This document shows, one piece after another, positions 19,501 to 27,337 of a DNA stretch of 64,000 nucleotides (positions within the stretch are counted from its first letter, which is position 1; every line of letters begins with the position of its first letter). The notes beneath the pieces are model-generated. The model was not told the DNA's origin and did no database searches. It saw nothing but the letters and a program-made list of their open reading frames with translations. A program made the position numbers and the translations under genes. Origin of the DNA: Aggregatimonas sangjinii (GTDB lineage: Bacteria > Bacteroidota > Bacteroidia > Flavobacteriales > Flavobacteriaceae); NCBI RefSeq assembly GCF_005943945.1, contig NZ_CP040710.1, positions 1,499,001-1,563,000 on the forward strand, read 5' to 3'.

Positions 19501-22500
19501 TAATCTAGGCACCATTATTACTCTTCCAAATGGAGCTGTGGTAGGCGATAATTATGTTATCGATGGTATTTTACCCGCCCAAAGCGGGGAATATACATTT
19601 ACTTCAACGACGGGTTGTACGGCTACTTTAAACATCGATGTAACTGCCGGTTGCAGCCCTGGTCAGATTATTCCCGAATACAGATTGGACGGTGTTTGGG
19701 ATAGCGGTTTGAACGATTTGAATGTTGCTGTGGGCACAGAGGTAATGTTCAGCATGTTACCCAACTATATTGGGGTAACCGTCACGTTTCCTGATGGTAC
19801 GGTAGTGGGCGATGACTTTAATATTGGTGCAGTCGATGAATCCGATAGTGGTGCCTATACCTTACTATCTGCCGAGGGATGTAGTACGAATATAAATTTA
19901 ACGGTAGGTGATGCCAATTGTCTATCAGGCGATGTTGTTCCTGTATATACCATAGATGGGATCACCCAAAGTGGGGCTGGTGCCATTACGATACAAGAAG
20001 GGCAATCCGTCGTTTTGAGCATATTACCAGATGGAGTAGGTGCTGCGATTACGCTTCCTAACGGCGATCAGGTAGGTGATACTTATGACTTGGGCCATGT
20101 CGCTCCCGCGCAGAGCGGCACGTACACATTTACTTCGTCGGAAGGCTGCGTCGAAACATTGGATATTACGGTGGAAGCGCTTTCATGCCAAACTGGCGAC
20201 CTGATTCCGGAATACACCATAGATGGGAGTACCCAGAGTGGTTCAGGTACTATCACCATCCTAGAAGGTCAATCGGTCGTTTTAAGCATGTTGCCCGACG
20301 GGATAGGCCTTACGATTACGCTTCCTAGCGGTACTGAGGTGGTCGACAATTACGACTTGGGCAATGTCGTTCCTTCACAAAGTGGCATCTATACGTTTAC
20401 TTCGGCCGACGGCTGCGTCGAAACATTGGATATCATTGTAGAAGCGGCCGATAACTGCCAACCAGGCCAAATCATTCCGGAATACCGTTTGGATGGTATT
20501 TGGGATAGCGGATTAAACGACTTGACTGTTGCCGTGGGCACCGAGGTTATGTTCAGTATGTTGCCCAACAACATTGGCGTAACCGTTGAGTTTCCCGACG
20601 GTACGATAGTAGGCGACGATTTTAATATTGGTACGGTAACCCCCGCCAACAATGGTGCTTACATACTAAGGTCATCCCAAGGCTGTACAACGATTATCAA
20701 TTTAATGGTAGGGGACGAAGGATGCCAATCTGGCGATGTGCTTCCGGAATATACTATTGACGGTATCACCCAAAGTGGAGCCGATGCCATCACAATCCAA
20801 GAAGGCCAATCGGTCGTCTTGAGCATGCTGCCAGACGGAGTAGGTCTGACGATTACGCTTCCGAACGGTACCCAGGTAGGTGACGATTATGACTTGGGCA
20901 ATGTGGTCTCTTCCCAAAGCGGTATTTATACGTTCACCTCGGCCGAAGGCTGCGTCGAAACATTGGATATCACAGTGGAAACGATTTCATGCCAAGCTGG
21001 TGATGTGATTCCGGAGTACACCATTGACGGAATCACCCAAAGCGGGGCCGGTGCCATCACGATACAAGAAGGCCAATCGGTCGTCTTGAGCATGCTGCCA
21101 GACGGCGTAGGTCTGACGATTACGCTTCCGAACGGTACCCAGGTAGGTGACGATTATGACTTGGGCAATGTGGTCCCTTCCCAAAGCGGTATTTATACAT
21201 TTACCTCGGCCGAAGGCTGCGTCGAAACATTGGATATCACAGTGGAAACGATTTCATGCCAAGCTGGTGATGTGATTCCGGAGTACACCATTGACGGAAT
21301 CACCCAAAGTGGAGCCGGTGCCATCACGATACAAGAAGGCCAATCGGTCGTCTTGAGCATGCTGCCAGACGGCGTAAGTCTGACGATTACGCTTCCGAAC
21401 GGAACCGAGGTGGGCGACAACCATGATCTCGGTAATGTGGTCCCTTCCCAAAGCGGTATTTATACATTTACCTCGGCCGAAGGCTGCGTCGAAACATTGG
21501 ATATCACAGTGGAAACGATTTCATGCCAAGCTGGTGATGTGATTCCGGAGTACACCATTGACGGAATCACCCAAAGCGGGGCCGGTGCCATTACGGTACA
21601 AGAAGGCCAATCCGTCCTTTTGAGCATGTTGCCCGACGGAGTAGGTCTAACGATTACGCTTCCGAACGGCGACCAGGTGGGCGACAACTATAATCTCGGT
21701 AATGTGATCCCTTCCCAAAGCGGTATTTATACGTTTACTTCGGCCGAAGGCTGCGGCGAAATACTGGACATTACTGTGGAAGCAGACGATAACTGCCAAC
21801 CTGGTCAGATTATTCCGGAATACCGCTTGAATGGTATTTGGGACAGTGGTTTGAACGATTTAACGGTGGCTTATGGTACTGGCGTCATGTTCAGTATGTT
21901 GCCCAACAATATCGGGGTAACCGTCGAGTTTCCCGACGGTACTATAGTCGGCGATAATTACAACATTGGTGCGGTAACCCCGACCAATAATGGTGCGTAC
22001 ATACTAAGGTCGTCCCAAGGCTGTCAAACAACAATCAATCTAACGGTAGAAGAGCAAAACTGTCAGCCCGATGCTGTAATTCCCGAGTATACGGTTGACG
22101 GAAATACGCAAAGCGGGGCTGGGAATATTACCGTAGAAGAGGGGCAATTAGTTGTCTTAAGCATGGTGCCGGACGGTATCGGTCTTACGATTACCCTTCC
22201 CAGCGGTGCGCAAGTGGGTGACAACTACAACCTTGGAAATATAATCCCTTCGCAGGGCGGCATCTACACCTTTACTTCTGATGCCGGCTGTGTTGAGACG
22301 TTGACAATCAACGTGAATCCTGCCTCCTGCCAGCCTGGGGATATTATTCCCGAATACCGCCTAGACGGCATCTGGTCGAGTGGTTTGAATGATTTGACCG
22401 TAGATGAAGGTACAGAAGTCATGTTCAGCATGCTTCCGAACAATATAGGTGTAACGGTCGAGTTCCCTAACGGAACCGTAGTCGGCGATGATTTTAATAT

Positions 22501-22900
22501 TGGCGCCGTGACGTCTGCAAATAATGGTGCCTATGTATTGACTTCCTCCGCGGGCTGCCAGACGACCATCAATCTGACCGTGGCATCGGCTAGCAGGGCA
22601 GATTTTAACACCGGTACTGCGGATAGCACAGCGAATGATACGTTCACAAGAGGGGTGTCGATGGTGTATCCGAATCCGACCGAAGGACTATTGCATATAA
22701 ATCTTAATGGTTTTGAAAATCAGCAGTTGGTGGCAATGGTCTTCAATTCGATGGGGCAACTGGTTTTTGAAAGCCATTTTAATAAGGAACATGGCGTTCA
22801 GGAACAAATTGATTTGAACACGCTGCCCGATGGATTATATCGTCTCACGCTGCAAAGTGCAACCCACAAGCAGATACATTCGGTCTTAATAAGAAGGTAA
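16502..22900 (+). CDS. Second galactose-oxidase-like copper radical oxidase, with 14 Ig-like modules and T9SS tail
   Basis: 2132 residues from ATG 16502 (a TTG at 16481, preceded by AGGG, is the alternative start). A close paralogue of the previous gene over the catalytic and LamG domains; its own copies of the copper residues are Cys100, Tyr144, Trp162, Tyr372-His373 and His459. After LamG come one divergent and thirteen clear Ig-like modules of two kinds. R-type reads PEYRLDG-W-DSG with [17 protein letters not shown]-type reads PEYTIDG-TQSG with LPDGVGLTITLPNG. The T9SS tail starts near residue 2054 (VYPNPTEG). It is predicted to be exported and attached to, or released from, the cell surface. 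It lies 250 bases after its paralogue, so it is probably a tandem duplication that later gained modules. Confidence 0.9.
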   Translation: MGKLSFFYCSVAFFISILCTTSTTAQTPSQEGAWGDVIPFEIVPVAVANLPDGQLITWSSQFPNTFVGSGTGMTLTQLFDPAIDATLPATTTQTDHDMFCPGINNLSDGRILSAGGTSSQRTSIYDPSTGTWSKADDMNVPRGYQGNVTLSDGSVFTVGGSWDVGPDGGKNAELWTPETGWSYLPGIDSDDFLHNANDRVLESQGLFRLDNHVWLWPAPNGTIFQAGPGEQMHWIDVNGNNGAGSWVTAGQRSNDTYSMKGTTVMFDIGKVLKVGGSRSYDSNTPAKERSFVIDINGTYGSTATVTETANTLEFARTMHNSTVLPNGEVLVTGGLDHAETFTDIGAALTAEIYNPTTNSWRSVAGMATPRTYHSVAILLLDGRVFVGGGGLCDNTPGCVNNDNAEIYSPPYLFDATGNLATRPEIITTPLTADYNSSITVETDRNVSEFSLIRFSAATHSTNNEQRRIPLATVEGTSHTLTIPDRNLLPPGYYMLFALNADGVPSVAKAIRIGTDIPLVTDPSLVLDLKFDDASGSDLADASQYANDASIYDVDNNRAVKEANSNSLGTGLFGGALVTDGFKFQSNTIAEIPYSESIASIDRFVTVLAWVKRDEVVNNASIFTHDYPNMFFGFHNSLYKWEFDTDQGRASCYAGYTPPGVWVHMAATYDGETARLYANGQEISAKLISGNIRINPSEPDFSSFNVSGFYERRTNPSGDYNGSGVTDELDGSIDELKVYNKVLNAEEIKAIFDLGQGLPMVPECVSQPLVAEYKIGASGTWISGANVNANEGEAIYIRIKDFSDEFLITIPEIDGDTFSSLSDFNTADGYRIGTGTRRGDNDGLLDSEDSGQYVLTTTEGCLTVINLSVIGVCGPEDTPIIPEYRLNGVWQSGENNLNVEEGTEVMFSILPNNLDVTVTFPDGTVVGDDYNLGEVTNVQNGPYILTSAEGCSTIVHLTVGDAECPEGTIVPEYTIDGVAQSGANTITVDEGQEVILSILPDNLGTIITLPNGAVVGDNYVIDGILPAQSGEYTFTSTTGCTATLNIDVTAGCSPGQIIPEYRLDGVWDSGLNDLNVAVGTEVMFSMLPNYIGVTVTFPDGTVVGDDFNIGAVDESDSGAYTLLSAEGCSTNINLTVGDANCLSGDVVPVYTIDGITQSGAGAITIQEGQSVVLSILPDGVGAAITLPNGDQVGDTYDLGHVAPAQSGTYTFTSSEGCVETLDITVEALSCQTGDLIPEYTIDGSTQSGSGTITILEGQSVVLSMLPDGIGLTITLPSGTEVVDNYDLGNVVPSQSGIYTFTSADGCVETLDIIVEAADNCQPGQIIPEYRLDGIWDSGLNDLTVAVGTEVMFSMLPNNIGVTVEFPDGTIVGDDFNIGTVTPANNGAYILRSSQGCTTIINLMVGDEGCQSGDVLPEYTIDGITQSGADAITIQEGQSVVLSMLPDGVGLTITLPNGTQVGDDYDLGNVVSSQSGIYTFTSAEGCVETLDITVETISCQAGDVIPEYTIDGITQSGAGAITIQEGQSVVLSMLPDGVGLTITLPNGTQVGDDYDLGNVVPSQSGIYTFTSAEGCVETLDITVETISCQAGDVIPEYTIDGITQSGAGAITIQEGQSVVLSMLPDGVSLTITLPNGTEVGDNHDLGNVVPSQSGIYTFTSAEGCVETLDITVETISCQAGDVIPEYTIDGITQSGAGAITVQEGQSVLLSMLPDGVGLTITLPNGDQVGDNYNLGNVIPSQSGIYTFTSAEGCGEILDITVEADDNCQPGQIIPEYRLNGIWDSGLNDLTVAYGTGVMFSMLPNNIGVTVEFPDGTIVGDNYNIGAVTPTNNGAYILRSSQGCQTTINLTVEEQNCQPDAVIPEYTVDGNTQSGAGNITVEEGQLVVLSMVPDGIGLTITLPSGAQVGDNYNLGNIIPSQGGIYTFTSDAGCVETLTINVNPASCQPGDIIPEYRLDGIWSSGLNDLTVDEGTEVMFSMLPNNIGVTVEFPNGTVVGDDFNIGAVTSANNGAYVLTSSAGCQTTINLTVASASRADFNTGTADSTANDTFTRGVSMVYPNPTEGLLHINLNGFENQQLVAMVFNSMGQLVFESHFNKEHGVQEQIDLNTLPDGLYRLTLQSATHKQIHSVLIRR
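19114..22590 (+). repeat. Array of thirteen Ig-like modules in the second oxidase
   Basis: Units of about 80-90 residues in the order R, T, R, T, T, R, T, T, T, T, R, T, R (R and T as defined for this gene). Each has a Cys at its start and a GC near its end, which could form one disulfide per module. The R-type matches the single module in the pectate lyase at the start of the window. Confidence 0.85.
20724..21791 (+). repeat. Four near-identical 267-bp tandem repeats
   Basis: Units begin at 20724, 20991, 21258 and 21525 with an exact 267-base period (89 codons). The middle copies differ at only a few bases. This is the recently amplified T-type block, where recombination or assembly collapse can change copy number without a frameshift. 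Confidence 0.9.
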
Positions 22901-22919
22901 GTTTATGGCCAAAACTATG

Positions 22920-23657
22920 CTAACTGAAATTGTAGGTAGTACTATCGATCAACGGCCTTAGGGTATCGGCGAGCTTTTTAGATATTTTCATTTCTTTTAG
23001 CGATGTAAGCTGATGAAAGTTATGCACATCACTTGCAATAAAATCGTATAGTCCCTCATCGAGTAATTTCATTGCCGTTTTTTGAACATCCTTTCCATAA
23101 TATTCGCTTAAGGACAACATGTTTAGTTGATAGAGAATACCGTTCTTTTTGTATATGGTGTGTTTACCGAGTCTATTGTACAGAAAAACATAGCGTTCCG
23201 GGTGGGCCAAAATAGCAAAATAACGTTGGGAGGCCAGTTTTTGTATGGCGCTATCGAAATTTATCGAAGGCTGCAGGTACGACATCTCTATCAATACGTA
23301 GTTTTTGCCCAACGGCATGATTTCGCCTTTTTCTAGAATCGTTTCGAAATTTGCATCAATCATATGTTCGGCAGCTGCCGTAATAACAGTATTTAAATCG
23401 ATTCTCCCGATTTCGGAGTGCAACTCGGCCAACGCCTTTTCAATTGTCTGGGGAGTGTTGGGGTAGTAGTTGTGCATAATATGAGGGGTCGCTACAAAGT
23501 TCGTAACGCCAAAATCCGAAAATCCCTTAAGCAGTACTATGGATTCCTCGACATTTTTTGCGCCATCATCTATGCCGGGTAGGATATGATTGTGTATGTC
23601 GACAAATCCCTCTAAAGTATCGATCAGAAATTTTTTTCGAGTAAAGAAACTTATCAT
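22920..23657 (-). CDS. CpsB/YwqE-type tyrosine-protein phosphatase (PHP fold)
   Basis: 245 residues of the PHP metal-dependent phosphatase family that dephosphorylates Wzc-type kinases. The metal motif DIHNHILPGIDDGAK is near residue 20; ATPHIMHNYYPNT, LAHPERY and ASDVHN supply further metal ligands. It converges on the second oxidase gene with 19 bases between the stop codons. It has its own promoter-like box at 23676-23683, so it is regulated apart from the capsule operon although it should act on that kinase. Confidence 0.93.
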   Translation of the reverse strand: MISFFTRKKFLIDTLEGFVDIHNHILPGIDDGAKNVEESIVLLKGFSDFGVTNFVATPHIMHNYYPNTPQTIEKALAELHSEIGRIDLNTVITAAAEHMIDANFETILEKGEIMPLGKNYVLIEMSYLQPSINFDSAIQKLASQRYFAILAHPERYVFLYNRLGKHTIYKKNGILYQLNMLSLSEYYGKDVQKTAMKLLDEGLYDFIASDVHNFHQLTSLKEMKISKKLADTLRPLIDSTTYNFS

Positions 23658-23675
23658 TTATGGTAGCTTGGTATG

Positions 23676-23683
23676 CAAAAATA
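23676..23683 (-). promoter_or_regulatory. Promoter -7-like box for the phosphatase gene
   Basis: TATTTTTG on the minus strand matches TAnnTTTG and lies 18 bases upstream of the ATG. The upstream TTG element is not clear. Confidence 0.4.
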
Positions 23684-23790
23684 GTACAATTAAGTTAACA
23701 GCGATATCGGCGTTTTAGTATGCGGCGTATGGGTAAGGGTTTTGTTGATAATTATTAAAACGCTTTTATGCGAACCCTAAAAACAACAAC

Positions 23791-23798
23791 TATTTTTG
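23791..23798 (+). promoter_or_regulatory. Promoter -7-like box for the 23814 gene
   Basis: TATTTTTG matches TAnnTTTG. The ATG lies 15 bases downstream, with AAAGG just before it as a possible ribosome site. Confidence 0.4.
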
Positions 23799-23813
23799 TG
23801 CGTTTTAAAGGAT

Positions 23814-24170
23814 ATGCGAAAACTCGAAATCGGGGATAAACTGTATAACGTAAAACAGAATGGTTTCGCTGATTTTGCACGCTATTCATTTTCGGAGGTT
23901 GTACGGCTTACCAAAACACTGGCAGTTCTTAAAAATGGGATACGCCTCTTCAATCAACCCAAGGTATCTTATATAATGGAAGATATCGGCTATGCGGTTT
24001 CTAGGCAAAAAGGAGTGCATTGGCATCTGGTTTCGCTGGCTGCCATACGAAATGCGCAAATTGAAAATGAAAAAATAGCTGCGCATGATTGGTTCGAAAT
24101 AAAGGTATTCACCCTACAGGAAAAGCAATTGCTATATCAAAAGTTTAAAGAGCTGAATTTGGAAGGTTGA
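23814..24170 (+). CDS. Conserved-looking small protein of unknown function
   Basis: 118 residues from ATG 23814, chosen over an in-frame TTG at 23796 because AAAGG lies directly upstream and a promoter box covers the TTG. No signal peptide or membrane helix. The text (MRKLEIGDKLYNVKQ at the start, HWHLVSLAAIRNAQI in the middle) matches no family I can name. Mixed alpha/beta, cytoplasmic. Codon use is like its neighbours. No function is proposed. Confidence 0.65.
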   Translation: MRKLEIGDKLYNVKQNGFADFARYSFSEVVRLTKTLAVLKNGIRLFNQPKVSYIMEDIGYAVSRQKGVHWHLVSLAAIRNAQIENEKIAAHDWFEIKVFTLQEKQLLYQKFKELNLEG

Positions 24171-24417
24171 AAACGGAACGACTGATTCTACCAAAATAGA
24201 AGCGTCATGTTTCACTGGGGATTCAGCTGTATTTGGGAGATGTAGATGTTGCTTGATGTAGTTTTTACAAGTTTCATAAAAGGTCTTAAATGAAGATATA
24301 CCACTTGAAATAGTATGTACAAAAGATACTGTTGCCACATGCTCCTCAAGATAAAGTTTTGACGATTATGGGTATTTTTACCCGTCAAAAGGGATATTCA
24401 TTTTGCTGTGATCAACA

Positions 24418-25290
24418 ATGATAAACAAAATAATAGGTTATCTCAATAGACCCTATCCGTATTACTACGGGCGGTGGCACAAAATACTGCTGATTTTGGC
24501 AACAGTCGCTTTACTCAGTTTTTTGTTCAGTTACTTTTTTGAACCCTTTGAGGTCAACAGGACGGAGCATAAGCTTGACTACTTTTGGATTTGCCTGCTA
24601 CACGCCCTGCTGCCCGTGGGGATTGCCTTTGTCTATTTTCTAGTTTTGGATAAGACGCAAGGCGATACCATCAAGTGGACTTTAGGCAAAGAGGCATTGC
24701 ATTTATCGATTCTGCTCGTTTTAATCGGTATCGGTAGTTTTTTGATTAGGGATGTTATTTATGATAAACCCGATAACTGGTCCGTGCGCTACTTCCGCGA
24801 AGAAATCAAAAATACATTTCTGGTCGGTATGCTATTGTTGGCCGTGTTGTTGCCCTTGAATTTGGAACGGCTCTTTAAGAAATACCAGACCGGTGCGCGA
24901 CAATTAAATGTAAATAGACTCCGTCGTGCCACGAATGAGCGTGTCGTTACGATTGAAACATCGGTCCCTTCTGAAAATTTCCGCTTGAATATTTCAGATT
25001 TCCTATTTGCAAAGGTGTATGGTAATTATGTTGAAATCTATTGGAAAGAAGGCAACGAGGTCATGAAAAAACTAGTTCGATTATCGCTAAAAGACCTTCG
25101 GGAACAGCTCACTACGTTCGGGTCAATTTTTCAAAGCCATCGCTCTTTTCTAATTCAGACGGATAACGTAAAAGCGGTATCGGGAAATGCACAAGGCTAT
25201 CTGCTTTCATTTGAGGACTGTACTCTTAAAGTACCGGTTTCCCGCTCGAAAATCGCCGAATTCAATACGGTCTTCACTTCAAACAAATGA
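24418..25290 (+). CDS. Membrane-anchored LytTR-family transcription regulator
   Basis: 290 residues. Four membrane helices fill the first 155 residues (ILLILATVALLSFLFSYFF, ICLLHALLPVGIAFVYFLV, LHLSILLVLIGIGSFLI, TFLVGMLLLAVLLPL). A C-terminal LytTR DNA-binding domain (about 180-285) shows FLFAKVYGNYVEIYW, LVRLSLKDLREQL, FQSHRSFLIQTDNV and LKVPVSRSK. There is no response-regulator receiver, so the signal is probably sensed at or in the membrane. It lies 100 bases before an acyltransferase gene on the same strand, a common pairing in Bacteroidota. Target genes are unknown. Confidence 0.88.
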   Translation: MINKIIGYLNRPYPYYYGRWHKILLILATVALLSFLFSYFFEPFEVNRTEHKLDYFWICLLHALLPVGIAFVYFLVLDKTQGDTIKWTLGKEALHLSILLVLIGIGSFLIRDVIYDKPDNWSVRYFREEIKNTFLVGMLLLAVLLPLNLERLFKKYQTGARQLNVNRLRRATNERVVTIETSVPSENFRLNISDFLFAKVYGNYVEIYWKEGNEVMKKLVRLSLKDLREQLTTFGSIFQSHRSFLIQTDNVKAVSGNAQGYLLSFEDCTLKVPVSRSKIAEFNTVFTSNK

Positions 25291-25390
25291 TTTTTCATGT
25301 ATTTCGTCCCTCGCGTTTGTCATACGTCACATACCTATAAATAATGTATAGCCAGCGCTTAGGTTTGCACCTTTCAAACAAACAGAAAGT

Positions 25391-26518
25391 ATGCAGCAAA
25401 GCCAAAGACGTTATGATATTGATTGGTGGCGGGTAATTGCCATCATTGCCGTTTACCTGCACCATATTTGTATGCCTTTTAATGGTGACGGGTATCACAT
25501 CGTAAACGCCGAATCGAGTAAGGTCTTGGATGATGTGATGGTCTTCTTTGAGCAAATCAGACTACCTTTGCTTTTTTTGATTTCCGGTACGGCAACTGTT
25601 TTCGCCTTTTCAAAGAGGTCTTGGTGGCAATTTGTAAGAGAACGCAGTTACCGACTTTTAATTCCGCTTGTTTTTGGGTTGCTGTTTATCGTTCCGCCAC
25701 AGACCTATTATGAGCACATCGAAGCTTTTGATTCCTTTGGTCATTTTTATGCCCAACTCTTTTCCCATCTCGAGGTCAATCATCTTTGGTTTATCGAAAA
25801 TCTATTTTACATTTCCTTGGGCTGTATTCCTCTAATTCTTTTTCTGCGTTCTCAACGATCTCGTGTGATCAGGAAACATATCGAAAAGCAAAGCAACTTC
25901 ACATACAGCATCTTTTTATGGGCGCTGTTGGTCATTTTTATAAAAGTAGCTTCTAAAATTTATTTTCCGGAAGATTCAAAAAGTATTACAAACCTATCAT
26001 CTACGCTATTCTATGGTTTCTTCTTCATAGCTGGAATCGTGCTTGCAACTGTGCCAAACTTATGGGGATTTCTTAAGAAATTTCGAAGGGTAAACTTGAT
26101 TATGGCCATCATTGGTACGCTATTTTTCTACGGTTATTATTATTTGCCCGATGAAATCGCGTCGGAATACTTGAGCATAGATGCCCGATGGGCTATTTGG
26201 CATGGTGTATCGAGCTGGATAAGCTGGTCGGTCATTATTTCGCTGCTAGGCTACGGACAGATTTGGTTCAATCGGTCAAGTAAAATACTGACGAAGGCCA
26301 ACGAGGCCATTTATCCATTTTATATACTTCATCAAACGGTCATCGTAGCAATGGCATATTACATCGTTCGGTTGGATGTGTCGATTTTATGGAAAATAAC
26401 CCTTTTATTGGGGTCGACATTTCCTTTTATTTTACTGGTATACCGCTTTTTGATTTACCCATTTAAACTACCAAGAATTTTATTTGGGATAAAAAAGGAT
26501 AAAATGAGTTGTTCATAA
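25391..26518 (+). CDS. Acyltransferase family 3 membrane protein
   Basis: 375 residues with about ten membrane helices. The N-terminus RRYDIDWWRVIAIIAVYLHH carries the family's R-x10-H pattern, and FISGTATVFAF is typical too. Members (OpgC/MdoC, OafA, WecH) transfer acetyl, succinyl or similar groups to extracytoplasmic glycans. OpgC-like order and length fit best. Together with the LytTR regulator just upstream it may modify a surface sugar in response to a signal; this is inference. Confidence 0.88.
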   Translation: MQQSQRRYDIDWWRVIAIIAVYLHHICMPFNGDGYHIVNAESSKVLDDVMVFFEQIRLPLLFLISGTATVFAFSKRSWWQFVRERSYRLLIPLVFGLLFIVPPQTYYEHIEAFDSFGHFYAQLFSHLEVNHLWFIENLFYISLGCIPLILFLRSQRSRVIRKHIEKQSNFTYSIFLWALLVIFIKVASKIYFPEDSKSITNLSSTLFYGFFFIAGIVLATVPNLWGFLKKFRRVNLIMAIIGTLFFYGYYYLPDEIASEYLSIDARWAIWHGVSSWISWSVIISLLGYGQIWFNRSSKILTKANEAIYPFYILHQTVIVAMAYYIVRLDVSILWKITLLLGSTFPFILLVYRFLIYPFKLPRILFGIKKDKMSCS

Positions 26519-26824
26519 GGTTCGAGTAGTGTAGAAAGTTACCTTGACGACATATTTGCCAAGAGCGGATAGCGCTAATTGCCTCCATAAACCATTATTC
26601 TTTATTGTGTATAGGTAAATCTTTCCAGAATAGCATTGTAAGCTTCTGCTTAGCCCTTATAGCATTGTAGGTTTATGTGTTCATTCTCTATTTCGAAAAC
26701 AAACAATTCTCTGCGTGGAAGCGGATTTTTCATTACAAAAAATTTCGAACGATGTGCGATGAGCAGGTCAAACGGAATGAACAGTGCCAAATCGCAATGA
26801 TTTTGACAGTTGGAAACTTCGATG
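26519..26824. other. Intergenic region with one doubtful ORF
   Basis: About 300 bases between convergent genes. Apart from a doubtful 66-codon minus-strand frame I see nothing, and no clear terminator. Confidence 0.4.
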
Positions 26825-26850
26825 TTATTTGGATTCAGTGGTTTTGACAC
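26650..26850 (-). CDS. Doubtful 66-residue ORF downstream of the histidine-ladder lipoprotein
   Basis: Overlaps the 3' end of the lipoprotein gene by 26 bases in another frame. The text (RRELFVFEIENEH near the end) is protein-like but matches nothing I know, and there is no ribosome site. Could equally be chance. Confidence 0.2.
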   Translation of the reverse strand: MSKPLNPNNIEVSNCQNHCDLALFIPFDLLIAHRSKFFVMKNPLPRRELFVFEIENEHINLQCYKG

Positions 26851-27322
26851 TATCCAGTTTTGACATAATCATCGTATGTTCCTTTTCCATCATCACGTGC
26901 TCTTCCTCCATATCGGTATGTTCGTCCATCAGCTTTTTATGGGTTTCCATCATTTCAGAGAGTTGTACTTCCATCTCGGCAGCGGATTTTTCGCCGAACC
27001 CCTTTCGGAGTTCGTCATGTGCACTGAAGATTTCATCGTGTCCCTCTAACAGTGCATCGTGCGTTTTTAGAATAACTTCGTGTCTTGCGACATCTTCCAA
27101 AATGGTCGAATCTTGAAGTTCCATGCCTTCCAAACTAGATTTGAATTCTTGATGTTTCTGCGACATTCCTTCATGAACGGACTTGAACTTAGAATGGGCT
27201 TGGGAAAGGCTATCATGTTGCGCCTGCAGTTTGTCAAATTTTTCAGCAAGTTCTTTTTTTTGGTCGTCACATCCTATCACCACCAATAAAAGAATTAAGA
27301 ATACACTATGTAAAGTTTTCAT
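26825..27322 (-). CDS. Coiled-coil lipoprotein with heptad histidine ladders
   Basis: 165 residues with lipobox VIGC (Cys18), then almost entirely helical coiled coil. Twelve histidines fall in three runs of four at exact seven-residue steps: 36-43-50-57, 81-88-95-102 and 128-135-142-149. Each is followed three residues later by a large hydrophobic residue (Leu, Phe, Met or Ile), so the histidines appear to take one core position and the hydrophobic residue the other. Such a ladder could bind metal or change assembly with pH. I do not recognise a named family. Its own promoter box is at 27345-27352. It is predicted to sit on the periplasmic or outer face of an envelope membrane. Confidence 0.8.
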   Translation of the reverse strand: MKTLHSVFLILLLVVIGCDDQKKELAEKFDKLQAQHDSLSQAHSKFKSVHEGMSQKHQEFKSSLEGMELQDSTILEDVARHEVILKTHDALLEGHDEIFSAHDELRKGFGEKSAAEMEVQLSEMMETHKKLMDEHTDMEEEHVMMEKEHTMIMSKLDSVKTTESK

Positions 27323-27337
27323 ATGTTAAATTTTAGA

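Noticed and set aside
20702-21687. A series of similar minus-strand frames inside the second oxidase
   Set aside because: They repeat because the sense strand is a tandem repeat; no start signals and no protein-like features.
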